The position numbers were made by a program, and so were the translations under genes. From JAFGXT01 sp963677165 (GTDB lineage Bacteria > Verrucomicrobiota > Lentisphaeria > Victivallales > SZUA-371), in NCBI GenBank assembly GCA_963677165.2, contig CAXXSX010000002.1, forward strand, positions 4,650,001 to 4,714,000: a stretch of 64,000 bases of DNA, given 5' to 3'. How positions within the stretch are numbered: position 1 is the stretch's first letter; every line of letters begins with the position of its first letter. The notes beneath the pieces were generated by a model. That model had not been told where the DNA came from. It made no database searches and worked only from the letters and a program-made list of their open reading frames with translations. This document shows, piece by piece, positions 44,051 to 53,824 of this stretch.

Positions 44051-45352
44051 TTAAAGGCCACGGGCCTTTCTCCACGCCTGATCACGATAATCCTGGAGAT
44101 GCTTCCTGAATCCCTTAAAGACTTTGAGTAGTTCTTCATTGAGCTTCAATTGCTGAGTAATCTGTTCATGGATAAAATTGTATGAAATTCTTCGTGTGGT
44201 GCATCTTCTGGCAGGAGTTTCAACATATTTAATCATATCAGTCAGGGTATTCATATACGAAGAACCAAATCGGGGATTATCAATAGCGTCATTCCATCTT
44301 TTTACAAGCCGCTGCATGCTTACATCGCCCATGAAGCTGGTTCGAGAGAGGTGATACTTGTTATTTTGAAAGTCGTTAAATATCTTAATACAGGTTTCAT
44401 TTGCGCGTTTTAAGTCATTATAAAGCTTCAAATCACTGTTATATATTTTGGGCTTAAATCGCTGAAGCTTTTTGATATTCAGAGTATCGATTCTAGTTCC
44501 AAAGCGTCTAACCTTCTCAAAGCCGGTTCCTTTGTTCACCCAGTTTTCCTGAGCCTTCACCGCAAAGGTCGCAACCCCGACGACTTTGCCATCTATAATA
44601 ATCGGACTACCGCTATTTCCCTGCACAAACTTGGCATTAACTTCAAGCACTTTCGGACCTATTCCCTTAAGCGTTCCTGGAATTCTGGTGACCACCCCTG
44701 CCCCTTGACTATTACCGGCAACAAGCACCTTTGAACCGGAACGACATGTACTCACATCTTGCTGTATAGGAATCACGGGGTGAGTGTCACTTTCATCAAG
44801 ACATAAAACCGTAATATCACGATCATGGGCAAAATAGACTTTATCTATTCTCAGACGATTATCATGACAATCCAGGAACTTTATATCAGTGTTTCCTAAA
44901 ACCACATGAATATTGGTTATGGCAACCTTTTTGCCGCCTAATTGAGTAATAAACCCGGAACCACTGCCTTTCTTTCCCTGCACGATCATCAAGGACTCCC
45001 GAAGTTGTTCGGCTCGTAATTCCTTTAAAGTCTCACTTTTTCTATCAGAGGAGTCACCTTCTGCAAATTCTTTATCCTTAGAATCTGCATTTTGAAATTG
45101 TTTCTTTTGGGCTTTCTTTTTTACCTTATCAATAATTTTCTTTATTTCAGAAATTTTCTTTTCTTCTTCGTCGTCGGAATCAATAATCTTTTTTATTTTC
45201 GACTTATAATATTCCTCGGTCAATTCTTCCGTTTTAAAAGTTGATTCAATTACTTTTTCTGCCTTTCCGATCAAAGATATCAGATCATCGTCAGCGTAAC
45301 CAACAACAGTAGTAATTAAAAGCAGCAGGATAGATATTTTTTTTAACAACAT
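44051..45352 (-). CDS. Exported trypsin-like serine protease (S1C type) with charged N-terminal region
   Basis: The 433-residue protein has a signal peptide (about 1-20). A long, highly charged helical region of about 90 residues (many Lys and Glu) follows, then a chymotrypsin-fold protease with the triad His139 (TNIHVV), Asp169 (HDRDITVL) and Ser237 (QGNSGSP). The S1 loop and VVGVATFAV are typical of HtrA/DegP-like enzymes. No PDZ domain is visible; the C-terminal 150 residues are helical instead. The enzyme probably acts in the periplasm. The stop codon sits inside a perfect 7-bp stem (44053-44069). It is convergent with ptsP. Confidence 0.85.
   Translation of the reverse strand: MLLKKISILLLLITTVVGYADDDLISLIGKAEKVIESTFKTEELTEEYYKSKIKKIIDSDDEEEKKISEIKKIIDKVKKKAQKKQFQNADSKDKEFAEGDSSDRKSETLKELRAEQLRESLMIVQGKKGSGSGFITQLGGKKVAITNIHVVLGNTDIKFLDCHDNRLRIDKVYFAHDRDITVLCLDESDTHPVIPIQQDVSTCRSGSKVLVAGNSQGAGVVTRIPGTLKGIGPKVLEVNAKFVQGNSGSPIIIDGKVVGVATFAVKAQENWVNKGTGFEKVRRFGTRIDTLNIKKLQRFKPKIYNSDLKLYNDLKRANETCIKIFNDFQNNKYHLSRTSFMGDVSMQRLVKRWNDAIDNPRFGSSYMNTLTDMIKYVETPARRCTTRRISYNFIHEQITQQLKLNEELLKVFKGFRKHLQDYRDQAWRKARGL
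44053..44069. repeat. 7-bp stem-loop over the protease stop codon
   Basis: AAAGGCC at 44053-44059 pairs perfectly with GGCCTTT at 44063-44069, loop ACG. On the plus strand it is followed by TTTCTCC and could weakly end ptsP transcripts; on the minus strand it overlaps the last protease codons. No T run follows on either strand, so its role is uncertain. Confidence 0.4.
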
Positions 45353-45441
45353 AATAAAAACACTTATTTATATTACACCAAGTCCATCAAGTTAGTATAA
45401 ACATTTTATATGTTGTCTGAGGATTTGCAAGGAAAAAAGAC

Positions 45442-45477
45442 AAAAAAAATCACCCTGTTTAAGAAGGGCAATTTTTT
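45442..45477 (-). terminator. Probable terminator of the acidic zinc-ribbon gene
   Basis: On the minus strand, a short GC stem (CCCT 45453-45456 with AGGG 45465-45468) is followed by eight T (45449-45442), about 35 bases after the stop. Outer arms of A and T (45444-45450 with 45471-45477) extend the hairpin across a small mismatch, so it could also work on the plus strand. Confidence 0.5.
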
Positions 45478-45510
45478 CAGCATACCAGTAGTATTTAACT
45501 TAAGACGAGA

Positions 45511-45726
45511 TTAATAATCATGTTCGTCGTCGTAATCTTCATCGTCTTCGAACATATCATCATCATCAAATTCTTCATCAAACTCATCGTCTTCGAAATC
45601 ATCTTCGTTATCCCACAGGGATGAAGCGGTTAATACGGCACCGCATTCCGGACAGCATCCGTCTTCAGCCTCGATCGAACTTTCACTAATTTCGATATCG
45701 CAATAAGGACAAATAGTACGTCTCAT
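45511..45726 (-). CDS. Small acidic protein with N-terminal zinc ribbon
   Basis: The protein has 71 residues. Cysteines C6, C9, C25 and C28 (CPYC and CPEC) form a zinc-ribbon, with an extra C24. The last 35 residues are almost all Asp and Glu with a few aromatic residues (for example DNEDDFEDDEFDEEFDDDD). The very acidic tail could mimic nucleic acid or contact a basic partner. An AGGAGG-type site precedes the start (AAACAGGAGG). It is between the protease and a long intergenic gap, on the minus strand. No named family recognised. Confidence 0.75.
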   Translation of the reverse strand: MRRTICPYCDIEISESSIEAEDGCCPECGAVLTASSLWDNEDDFEDDEFDEEFDDDDMFEDDEDYDDEHDY

Positions 45727-46258
45727 TCAAAACCTCCTGTTTCCATCATAAATGCGATTCATTTTTATCTATAACAGAGCGATATTGGGAAAGTAGTATA
45801 TTTTTGATATTTGAAATGTCAATAAAGTTTTTGATTTTTTACGTTTTTTTTAAGAAAAATCTTACTTTTAAGCTCAAAAGAAAACAACTGCAATATTGCC
45901 GTTACGGCTGATATAATCCCTGAAACACAAAAAAACGTTGAGTATGTAATTACTGCAATATATCTTCTCGCTGCATATCAGGTTCAAGCTGAATATATGA
46001 ATACGCTTTTCAAAAATACTCACTCCATCAACATTGTAATAAAGAAATACTTATTCAACTAAGTGCTTGCAGGCAAGAAGACTAAATATAAGTACTTTTA
46101 GATTTCTCAAAATACTTCTTTTTATTTGTTGAAATTTATCTTAAACCTCTTATATTTTGAAAAGGCTGGATACTATTCTTTATTTTATATAATATTGTGG
46201 TACTGCATTAAAGCAGTAATCCTACAGGTTTTTTTAATATTATTCTACAGGAGGGAAT
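45727..46258. other. Long AT-rich divergent intergenic region
   Basis: These 532 bases separate the minus-strand zinc-ribbon gene from the plus-strand lipoprotein gene. I see no gene with a credible protein. Near the 3' end are a possible promoter (TTGAAA at 46157-46162, TATTTT at 46181-46186, and TATAAT at 46188-46193 farther downstream), a perfect 6-bp stem-loop at 46201-46218 and a direct repeat of CTACAGG at 46222-46228 and 46245-46251. The second copy overlaps the ribosome site of the lipoprotein gene. These could regulate cluster B. Confidence 0.5.
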
Positions 46259-47149
46259 ATGTCATTAAGGGGAAAATTGTCTCAACTCGCCGCTGTTATG
46301 ATTGGTTTAATGGCAATGTGCTTTTTAACAGGATGCCTGGAAGAAAAAGTTTTAGTCGTTGTTAAGCCGGATGGTTCCGGAAAAATAGTCTTTTCTCAGA
46401 AAATGCTTGAAATTGCAACAGAAATGATCAAAAAGCAGTCAGAAGCAATGGGAGAGTCGGAGGATAATGATCCTGTCCTTTCTCAAACCCAACGCACGCT
46501 TCCACAAAAGTTTGGCGGTGATGCAACAATAACGCAGAAAAAAAGAGTCAAATTGAGTTCGGGGCTGGGATATGTTTTCGTTCTTTCATTTGATAATATT
46601 GATAATATTCGAATTCCACTTACTGTTCTTCCCGTATCCCACAATACTCCTTCCGCCTACATTACTTTCAAACAAACGAAGAATAACGGAATCAGCAAAC
46701 TGCAAGTAAATATTCCTGAGATCACCCCAGATAAAGACGTTTTGGCGATTTCAAAGAAGAAGGATATAAAAGAACATCCCATGTCCAACCGGGATAAACA
46801 GCAGTGGCAACAGATAATCTCCGAAATTCCTACTCTAAAAGGAATTAAAGTCTCAAGCAAAGAAGATATGTTTAAAGTCATGATGGCTGGAGGCTCCAGA
46901 AATATTATTTTAAGACTGGATGGAACATTAATTAAAGGCGATCTTCCTCCGCTGAAAGCTCCTAAACCTGAATTTCAGTTATTTCAACTTGACTGGGATA
47001 CCCTGTTGGCAAACAAGGGATTTGCTTATACATTGGGAGAAGAGAAGAACGCGAATGCACAGGCAAGTCAATTTCTTAGTATGGCGAAGGCATGCGATAA
47101 AGGATTCAGCATTCCCGCAAAAAATAAAATCATTCTGGAGTTCAAATAA
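46259..47149 (+). CDS. Lipoprotein of unknown function at the head of cluster B
   Basis: The 296-residue protein has a signal peptide with lipobox LTGC (Cys at residue 26), so it is lipid-anchored. It starts after a strong GGAGGG site. The mature part begins with strands (EEKVLVVVKPDGSGKIVFSQ) like those in other envelope lipoproteins and has a long helical middle; the final third looks mixed. Its stop shares one base with the next ATG (TAATG), so the two are coupled. It may be part of the MoxR/vWA transcript, 2.8 kb before moxR. No family recognised. Confidence 0.75.
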   Translation: MSLRGKLSQLAAVMIGLMAMCFLTGCLEEKVLVVVKPDGSGKIVFSQKMLEIATEMIKKQSEAMGESEDNDPVLSQTQRTLPQKFGGDATITQKKRVKLSSGLGYVFVLSFDNIDNIRIPLTVLPVSHNTPSAYITFKQTKNNGISKLQVNIPEITPDKDVLAISKKKDIKEHPMSNRDKQQWQQIISEIPTLKGIKVSSKEDMFKVMMAGGSRNIILRLDGTLIKGDLPPLKAPKPEFQLFQLDWDTLLANKGFAYTLGEEKNANAQASQFLSMAKACDKGFSIPAKNKIILEFK

Positions 47150-49935
47150 TGCTTAAGAAAATATTATTACTTGCCGGAGTTGTTTTTTCTGTTGCAGTAT
47201 TTGCCGCTGGAACAGCAAACAATAAAAAATCTGCTGAAAATAAGAAATCAGTAAAACAACCCGATGAAAAGATTCCTGATTACAGCAAGGGTTTTGAGTT
47301 GTTCCATAAAATGGGTCTGCCCAATGTATCCAAGGCTGAATATGGCAAACTGAATTTATATTTGAATATGCCGCCGGGGTCAGGAGATTCTTATTTTTCT
47401 CGTGCACAGTTGGGAGGAAATTCCTGGCTACTGAAAAAGAATTCAGATGATACGATGGAATGTTTATTCAACCAGGCAATTGAGATCAAGGTTATACCAC
47501 AAACGGTTGTGCAAAAGAAGTACCAGGCTACAGTAAAGAAGATTCAGGAGAAATATAAGGATTTAAAAGATCAGCAGAAACTTCAGGAAATTATGCAGCG
47601 AGAGCTGACCCCACTTCGTAATCTAATTGCATCTAATTTCACAAAGGCGAATCTAAAAAAAGATTATGAAACGTACTTGAAGTCAGCAGAAACAGATGAT
47701 TTCAGATATTACAAAGAAAGAACGTATTACGCACTTCTTTTTGCAGTTCACCTTTATGATAAAGGAATGAAGCAGGAAGCTAATAAATTGGCACATATCA
47801 TGTTTAAAAAAGGCGGGGGCAGAAAAAAAGTTCTGGCTGGTGCGGTATCGATCCTCGCTGACTGCATGTATACGTCGGCAACATATAAGTTTCAGCAGAA
47901 TAAGGATTGGAAGGAATATGCCAAAGCCGTTTCAGCACTGAACAAGCGTTTCTCTATGGTCTGGACCAACAAAGCCAGCGTCAGCAAGATTGCAGAACTA
48001 CTGAAGGATAAAGTACAGGGCAAAATTGTTCTGGTCTCAGGGAAAGACATCACGGAAACAGACCGGAAACTAGTGAGGAAACTTGTCGCCAAGACAACAC
48101 AAACTAGTATTTTTTCTGTAATAAATGGAAATAATATTTTTCCATTGCCTAAAACAACAGATACACAAAAAAATAATCCAGTTGAACAGATTGCCCAAAG
48201 AGGGATAAAAGCCATTCCTTTGTTGTGTGCATTACAGAATAATACCACCATGATAAATGTCATGTATTACAACTTAAATTCCAGAATTTCATTTCAGGGA
48301 AGAGAGAAACAAACCAGTTGGAAACAGTTTAGTTTGCGTCCTGCCACCCTGGGGGATCTCGCCGACGCGCTGTTATTGAGAGTAATTCCGATCCCAGACC
48401 GAGGGAACGAACTTTCACTGAAAGATATTACGAACAAAGCCAGGAAATTTTACCTGGCCAATAAAGACAAAAGCCAGGAGGAACTGGCTGTAATATATTT
48501 AAAACAAGGCAATGAGATTCAGCAAAGTCAAGCAGTGGAATATTTATTGACAAAAAAATCAGAAAAATATGATAAGATCATAGAAGACTACATGCTTGCC
48601 AACGCTAATAGTATTCGTTGGAATATGGTGGTTAATTTTGTAAAACGACAAAAAGCAAAAGCAAAGACATTCGTAAAAAAATATATTCAAAGCTGCCGAA
48701 AGATGGTAAAAGAGCAGGAATATGGTAGTGAGCAACATAAAAAACGAATGCTGAAACAGTATGACAAACAGGAGGAAATGCTGTTGGGGCTTTGCTCCGG
48801 AATGACGGCAAAAACGTATCTTAGCGAGATTGTCGCCGGTAAGAAAAAGCTGGATAGATCCTCGACTGAAGTTCTTTATACTTTATTTGATGGAAAAAAC
48901 TTTGCCGAACAAACCAAATGTATTCTTGAAGCAGTACTCAAGGCAAAAGATTCGAAGCTGAAAGGAGAATTATTAAATCTGATTTATCTCTCCAAAAGAT
49001 TCAAAAAATCCACAGATAATTTGAGTAACAAGGAGCTTTGGGTTAAAATATTTTCCGATAAAACAGTTCTCGGGCCGTTAACACCGAATATCACGGTACG
49101 TCGTCGTGCAGCTTATGTCTTTCAGGATGTATTTTTAAAAACGGATAATAACAATAGAAAAATCAACGAAGATATTCTGAGTGATGACCGTTATGAGCAT
49201 TTTATATTCAAACGAATCAATGCCTTTATCGCTGACAAGAAAGTTCCCGCATGGTGCAATGGTAAGATTGCCCAGGAAAAACTCAAAGAGCTCCGCAAGA
49301 AAATACTGGACACTCCGGAAACAGAGCTAAAAAAGACATTTTCAGGAATTTCAGACAATGACCTGATTGCGGTCGCAAGGAACCTGGGACCGAAAGACAA
49401 GCTAAATCGGCATCTTCTTGAAGCCGCCAATAAAATAAAGAAGTGTTCAGTAAAAACAGATAAACTAAAATTAGTGTCGCCCGTACCGGAATTGAAAGGA
49501 AACCTGACTTCGGGAAAACTGAGCCAACTCTGGAATTTCTTCAAAAAAGAACAGAAGGCCGGCAACAATATTGTTTGCGAGGTAATAAGGGAAAAATGTC
49601 TGGGGCATGTTTCTATTTTCATAACAATTGCCGAAAAATCAAAAAAGGGGAAAGCTTCGGATATATTACGTTCTCAAATCAGTTGCAGTGATATCAATGA
49701 TGTGATTTCCATAAAACAATCAGCCAACAAAACGAAAAAGCTACCGGACGCAGCCGCCAGTAACGACAAGTTGTCTGAAGACGAAAAATTGCTGAACGAA
49801 GCGGTCGCCGAAATGTATCACAGCGATGCCCTGAAAAGTAAAAAGGAAGAAATAAAATTAAAGCAAAAACTGGTACAGTTCTGTAATGAAGCTAATGCCA
49901 TAGAGCAAGGAACGATACATTTTTATAAAAATTAA
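47149..49935 (+). CDS. Large exported helical protein of unknown function
   Basis: The 928-residue protein has a signal peptide (about 1-19, ending FAAG). The rest is strongly helical and rich in Lys, with stretches reminiscent of TPR or HEAT repeats (for example YYALLFAVHLYDKGMKQEANKLAH and LAVIYLKQGNEIQQSQAVEYLL). It probably acts in the periplasm. It is translated with the lipoprotein upstream (shared base) and ends 18 bases before moxR, so it likely belongs to cluster B. I cannot name the family. The middle of the protein has no Cys pairs or known catalytic motif. Confidence 0.75.
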   Translation: MLKKILLLAGVVFSVAVFAAGTANNKKSAENKKSVKQPDEKIPDYSKGFELFHKMGLPNVSKAEYGKLNLYLNMPPGSGDSYFSRAQLGGNSWLLKKNSDDTMECLFNQAIEIKVIPQTVVQKKYQATVKKIQEKYKDLKDQQKLQEIMQRELTPLRNLIASNFTKANLKKDYETYLKSAETDDFRYYKERTYYALLFAVHLYDKGMKQEANKLAHIMFKKGGGRKKVLAGAVSILADCMYTSATYKFQQNKDWKEYAKAVSALNKRFSMVWTNKASVSKIAELLKDKVQGKIVLVSGKDITETDRKLVRKLVAKTTQTSIFSVINGNNIFPLPKTTDTQKNNPVEQIAQRGIKAIPLLCALQNNTTMINVMYYNLNSRISFQGREKQTSWKQFSLRPATLGDLADALLLRVIPIPDRGNELSLKDITNKARKFYLANKDKSQEELAVIYLKQGNEIQQSQAVEYLLTKKSEKYDKIIEDYMLANANSIRWNMVVNFVKRQKAKAKTFVKKYIQSCRKMVKEQEYGSEQHKKRMLKQYDKQEEMLLGLCSGMTAKTYLSEIVAGKKKLDRSSTEVLYTLFDGKNFAEQTKCILEAVLKAKDSKLKGELLNLIYLSKRFKKSTDNLSNKELWVKIFSDKTVLGPLTPNITVRRRAAYVFQDVFLKTDNNNRKINEDILSDDRYEHFIFKRINAFIADKKVPAWCNGKIAQEKLKELRKKILDTPETELKKTFSGISDNDLIAVARNLGPKDKLNRHLLEAANKIKKCSVKTDKLKLVSPVPELKGNLTSGKLSQLWNFFKKEQKAGNNIVCEVIREKCLGHVSIFITIAEKSKKGKASDILRSQISCSDINDVISIKQSANKTKKLPDAAASNDKLSEDEKLLNEAVAEMYHSDALKSKKEEIKLKQKLVQFCNEANAIEQGTIHFYKN

Positions 49936-49953
49936 ACCTGATGGGGTCAAATT

Positions 49954-50934
49954 ATGAGTAATACGGAAGCTGCATGGAACAGGGCGAACGAAAAAATCGC
50001 CTTGATCAAACAGGAAATCGGAAAGACTGTTATCGGTCAGGAAAAAATTATTGATGAGATGTTAACCGCCTTGCTTTGTCGCGGACACTGTCTGATCATC
50101 GGGGTGCCTGGACTGGCGAAAACCTTGCTGGTAAACACTATCGGACAGATTCTCGGACTATCGTTTCATCGCATTCAGTTCACGCCCGACATGATGCCGT
50201 CTGATATCATCGGCTGTGAAATACTCCAGGATAATCCGAGCTCGGGGCAGCGTAAATTTGAGTTTGTCCGCGGTCCGGTTTTCGCTAATTTGATTCTTGC
50301 CGACGAAATCAACCGTACCCCGCCCAAAACTCAAGCTGCTTTGCTTGAAGCAATGCAGGAACATCAGGTTACGGCTTCCGGAGAAACGATGCAACTGCCG
50401 AATCCTTTTATTGTTTATGCAACCCAGAACCCAATTGAGCACGAAGGAACTTATCCGTTGCCGGAAGCTCAGTTGGACCGCTTTTTCTACTGCCTGAATA
50501 TCGACTATCCTTCATTCGATGAAGAGCGCCGGATTGTAAACCTTACAACCGTAAAAGAACAACCGGAACTGAATCAAGTGGTTAATGAACAGGATATTCT
50601 TGAGCTTCAAGATATCGTGATGGAAATTCCGGTACCCGAGCACGTGCTTGATTATATTCTGAAACTGGTCCACGCCACCCGTCCGGGCCAAGGGAATGAT
50701 GACTATATTGATAAGTATGTTGCCTGGGGAGCCGGTCCGCGCGCCTCTCAGAATCTGACCCGTGCCGCCAAGGCCCTGACCATGCTTCGGGGGCGTGCCG
50801 TGATTTCTGAAGAGGAAGTTCGCGAAGCCGCCCTGCCGATTCTGCGGCACAGAGTCATCCCCAGTTACAACGCAATTGGAGAAGGAATTGGTGTCGAAGA
50901 AATCATCAACAGGTTAATGAATACAGTTAAATGA
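49954..50934 (+). CDS. MoxR-family AAA+ ATPase (cluster B)
   Basis: The 326-residue protein has Walker A GVPGLAKT at residues 50-57, Walker B LILADEIN near 113-120, ATQNPIEHEGTYPLPEAQLDRF and the C-terminal lid. It is paralogous to the MoxR at 5971, with the conserved blocks almost identical (VPGLAKTLLV, QFTPDxMPSDI, ADEINRTPPKTQAALLEAMQE). GGGGTC precedes the ATG. Its last four bases (ATGA) are the start of the DUF58 gene. As in cluster A it probably acts on the membrane vWA proteins coded downstream. Confidence 0.94.
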   Translation: MSNTEAAWNRANEKIALIKQEIGKTVIGQEKIIDEMLTALLCRGHCLIIGVPGLAKTLLVNTIGQILGLSFHRIQFTPDMMPSDIIGCEILQDNPSSGQRKFEFVRGPVFANLILADEINRTPPKTQAALLEAMQEHQVTASGETMQLPNPFIVYATQNPIEHEGTYPLPEAQLDRFFYCLNIDYPSFDEERRIVNLTTVKEQPELNQVVNEQDILELQDIVMEIPVPEHVLDYILKLVHATRPGQGNDDYIDKYVAWGAGPRASQNLTRAAKALTMLRGRAVISEEEVREAALPILRHRVIPSYNAIGEGIGVEEIINRLMNTVK

Positions 50935-51806
50935 CAGCGTCACGTTTCAAATATCTTCGCGCGGAAGACATCAAAAAGCTGAACAGCTATGAATTCGCGC
51001 CTAAACTGATAGCAGAAGGCTATCTGGCCGGCCGGCATAAATCGGCCGCAAAGGGATTGTCGACGGAGTTTCGTGACTATCGCCAATATCTGCCCGGCGA
51101 CGATATAAGTCTGCTGGACTGGAAAGTATTTGCGCGTACCGATCGCCACTATGTTAAAACCTTTGACCAGGAAACAAATACGTTATGCTATATATTTCTG
51201 GACAGCAGTGCATCTATGGGGTTTGGCAGTAAGATCACTAAACTGGAATTTGCTTCGTTTTTTACCGCCGCGCTATGCTATCTGGTCGTAAAGGGAAACA
51301 ACTGCGTCGGACTGCAGTTGTTTGATGATAAGATCAGAAACTATATTCCCCCGGGGACTTCATCGCGTCACTTGCAAACACTGATGAACCTGCTTGAACA
51401 TAACGAGCCGGGAAATAAAACGCATCTTGCCGATGCGCTCAGACGCTCCTTCCCGCTCCTAAAAATGCGGGGAACTATCATTATTATCTCTGATTTCCTG
51501 GATGATCCCGGCAGAATATTTGCCGCGATGAGTCAGTATCTGCATGCCGGACACAGGGTATTCCTGTTCCATGTTCTGGACCCGGATGAAACGGAGCTGG
51601 CCCCATCCGGGCTGACTCGTTTTGTAGATATGGAAGATAATTCCAGGCTGACGATTCATACCGAATCAGTCAAGCGCCATTACAAGGATGAACTGCAACG
51701 ACATATCGGCTTGCTGCGTGACTTGTCGGTTAGACGTCAGGTAGATTACTCGATTGCACGTACCGACTCGAATTACTTTAATCTCTTTGACAGGCTGGTG
51801 AAATGA
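50931..51806 (+). CDS. DUF58 domain protein (cluster B)
   Basis: The 291-residue soluble protein has the DUF58 signature (FRDYRQYLPGDDISLLDWKVFARTDRHYV near 47-75) and the metal site DSSAS at residues 91-95. It is the counterpart of the gene at 5052 and the usual partner of MoxR. It overlaps the genes on both sides by four bases (ATGA), which favours fixed stoichiometry. There is no membrane segment, so it acts in the cytoplasm. The family call is firm. Confidence 0.92.
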   Translation: MTASRFKYLRAEDIKKLNSYEFAPKLIAEGYLAGRHKSAAKGLSTEFRDYRQYLPGDDISLLDWKVFARTDRHYVKTFDQETNTLCYIFLDSSASMGFGSKITKLEFASFFTAALCYLVVKGNNCVGLQLFDDKIRNYIPPGTSSRHLQTLMNLLEHNEPGNKTHLADALRRSFPLLKMRGTIIIISDFLDDPGRIFAAMSQYLHAGHRVFLFHVLDPDETELAPSGLTRFVDMEDNSRLTIHTESVKRHYKDELQRHIGLLRDLSVRRQVDYSIARTDSNYFNLFDRLVK

Positions 51807-53824
51807 ATTTATTCTGGCAAAATGGTTTTCTAGCTCCTTTTCTGCTGCTTGCGGCAGTTCCGCTGCTACTGCACCTTTTTGCCAGAACTAGACCGAAGAT
51901 ATATTTGTTCAGTTCAAATATGTTTTTACGGAACTCTGTTAAGAAGAATATTCGCATCCGGCGTCCGTTTGATATTCTGCTGCTGATTATAAGAACCCTG
52001 CTTTTTCTGGCGATTATCCTAATGTTCATGAAACCGCTGCTGTTCCTTTTTCCTGACGCAGCCGGACTGTTCCAAGGGAAGAGTGTTGTCGTTGTGATTG
52101 ATGCGTCCGCATCTATGGGACTGGTGGAAGACGGTCACACCAGATTTGCCGCGGCCTGTGCGGAAGCCTCCGAAATTCTTTCCGGACTATCATCGCGTGA
52201 CAAAGCCGACATCGTCTGGCTCAAGGCGATTCCCGAAGCGGAGTTCCCGATTCCGGGCAGCAATGCCAGATTTCTACAGCAGCAGCTTCGTAAAAAGAAG
52301 GTTACCAGCGAAGCGGGCAATTCAGAAGAAGCAATAAAACAGGCAGTAGCTCTATTCAAGAATCTGGAAGGCAGAAAAGAACTTGTGATCATCTCAGACT
52401 TTCAGACTTCCCAGTGGAAAGATCGAGATCTGCCGATTCCCGATGAGATAAAAACAGTTACCATTAAAATCGGCAAAAAACGCGCAGGTAACCTGGCACT
52501 AACCAGAATAACAGTAAGTCCCCGTCATCTATTGAAAGACTATAAGGGAGAAATTTTCTGCGAAGTAAAAAATTTCTCATCCGAGCCGCGTAGCTGTTCT
52601 GTCTTTTTTCATACCGATGGCGGCCGCGACAACCGGACAATCATGATTCCGGCGGAAGGCTCGGCTACTGTGGGCTTTAAACATATTTTTCGTACCTCCG
52701 GGACGATTCCGGTTTCATTTTCGATCAGCGAAGACGCATTTCCAGAAGACAATACGATTCATTCCGTTATAAATGTTAGCGCTGCCTTGAAGGTTGCAGT
52801 TGTGGAATACAATCCCTATCCGGCAGATTTCTGGAAACGCGCTATTGCCGCCCTGCCCTGGACGAAGCTTGAAGTCCTGAAGCCAGACGCTTTGAAAAAT
52901 ATTACCGATTGTGACGCGCTTTTCCTTTCCGGCTGGAGGGGAAACGATGCTGAAATAATAGCTAAATATCTGAAAGCCGGAGGCATGGTTGTATGCAATC
53001 CGGCACCTGGTTGTCTTCATCCCTCATTTACATCTCTGTCCGGTGACAATGCTCCCGTTTACAGTGCCACCGGTTTTCATCTCGACAAGAAAAATTCCCT
53101 CGCGCTGAATGTTTCATCTCCTGATGACCGTATTATGAAAATCTTCAAGAACGGAGAATACGGTGATCCGGTAAGTGGTTTGTTCAAAGCCAAAATAAGC
53201 ACTCCGCTGCCGAAATTTCTTAAGAAGGGTGAGACAATTCTTAAGTGGAATGACGATACACCGGCACTGACACGTTTTGATTTTAATGGAGTTCTCTATT
53301 ACTGGGGAATCATCATTGATCCGAAGTATAGCAACTGGGCTTATAAGGTGCAATTTCTGCCGTTTATGGCTGAACTAATCCGCAAAGGAGGGATGATCAA
53401 GCGCAATGAGGAACCGGATAAGAATCCCGGAGCCCGTCTGGTGTTACCGTTATCTGGCGGCAAAACTGCTGATGGCATCATTCTTAATTCAGGGGAAGGC
53501 CGAAAATCGGTTAAAACCACAGTAAAATATATTGATAAAAAAGCCTATCTTATCAGTAACCCTGTTGAATCCTGCGGACTCTACTCCTGGATATACAATG
53601 GAAAAATCGTTAAATACGATGTAGTGAATTTTCCGGAGATGGAATCAAACCTGAGTCAGCTAGAACAAAACAATATTAATACGATAGGAGCTGAGGTTGT
53701 TGGCGGCAGGCAGTTGAATCAACTGAATTCAGGGATTGAACTCTGGCCATTTCTACTGCTCACAGCATTGGCCCTGGCAGTTGCGGAAGGAATTTTAATG
53801 TATTGGAGCGCTAGAACGCAATGA
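51803..53824 (+). CDS. BatA-like membrane protein with vWA domain (cluster B)
   Basis: The 673-residue protein opens with the double membrane segment of BatA proteins (about 8-26 and 57-84), followed by a vWA domain with metal site DASAS at residues 100-104. A middle region has an amidotransferase-like segment (LKAGGMVVCNPAPG), and a last membrane segment lies near 645-665. It matches the cluster A protein at 2974 in layout, though cluster A has Thr at the first Ser position. It overlaps both neighbours by four bases. Its periplasmic part is probably the site of action. Confidence 0.87.
   Translation: MNLFWQNGFLAPFLLLAAVPLLLHLFARTRPKIYLFSSNMFLRNSVKKNIRIRRPFDILLLIIRTLLFLAIILMFMKPLLFLFPDAAGLFQGKSVVVVIDASASMGLVEDGHTRFAAACAEASEILSGLSSRDKADIVWLKAIPEAEFPIPGSNARFLQQQLRKKKVTSEAGNSEEAIKQAVALFKNLEGRKELVIISDFQTSQWKDRDLPIPDEIKTVTIKIGKKRAGNLALTRITVSPRHLLKDYKGEIFCEVKNFSSEPRSCSVFFHTDGGRDNRTIMIPAEGSATVGFKHIFRTSGTIPVSFSISEDAFPEDNTIHSVINVSAALKVAVVEYNPYPADFWKRAIAALPWTKLEVLKPDALKNITDCDALFLSGWRGNDAEIIAKYLKAGGMVVCNPAPGCLHPSFTSLSGDNAPVYSATGFHLDKKNSLALNVSSPDDRIMKIFKNGEYGDPVSGLFKAKISTPLPKFLKKGETILKWNDDTPALTRFDFNGVLYYWGIIIDPKYSNWAYKVQFLPFMAELIRKGGMIKRNEEPDKNPGARLVLPLSGGKTADGIILNSGEGRKSVKTTVKYIDKKAYLISNPVESCGLYSWIYNGKIVKYDVVNFPEMESNLSQLEQNNINTIGAEVVGGRQLNQLNSGIELWPFLLLTALALAVAEGILMYWSARTQ

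Noticed and set aside
46126..46365. Open frame across the intergenic region before the lipoprotein gene
   Set aside because: It overlaps the lipoprotein signal peptide in another frame and has no ribosome site; the lipoprotein with its lipobox is the better reading.
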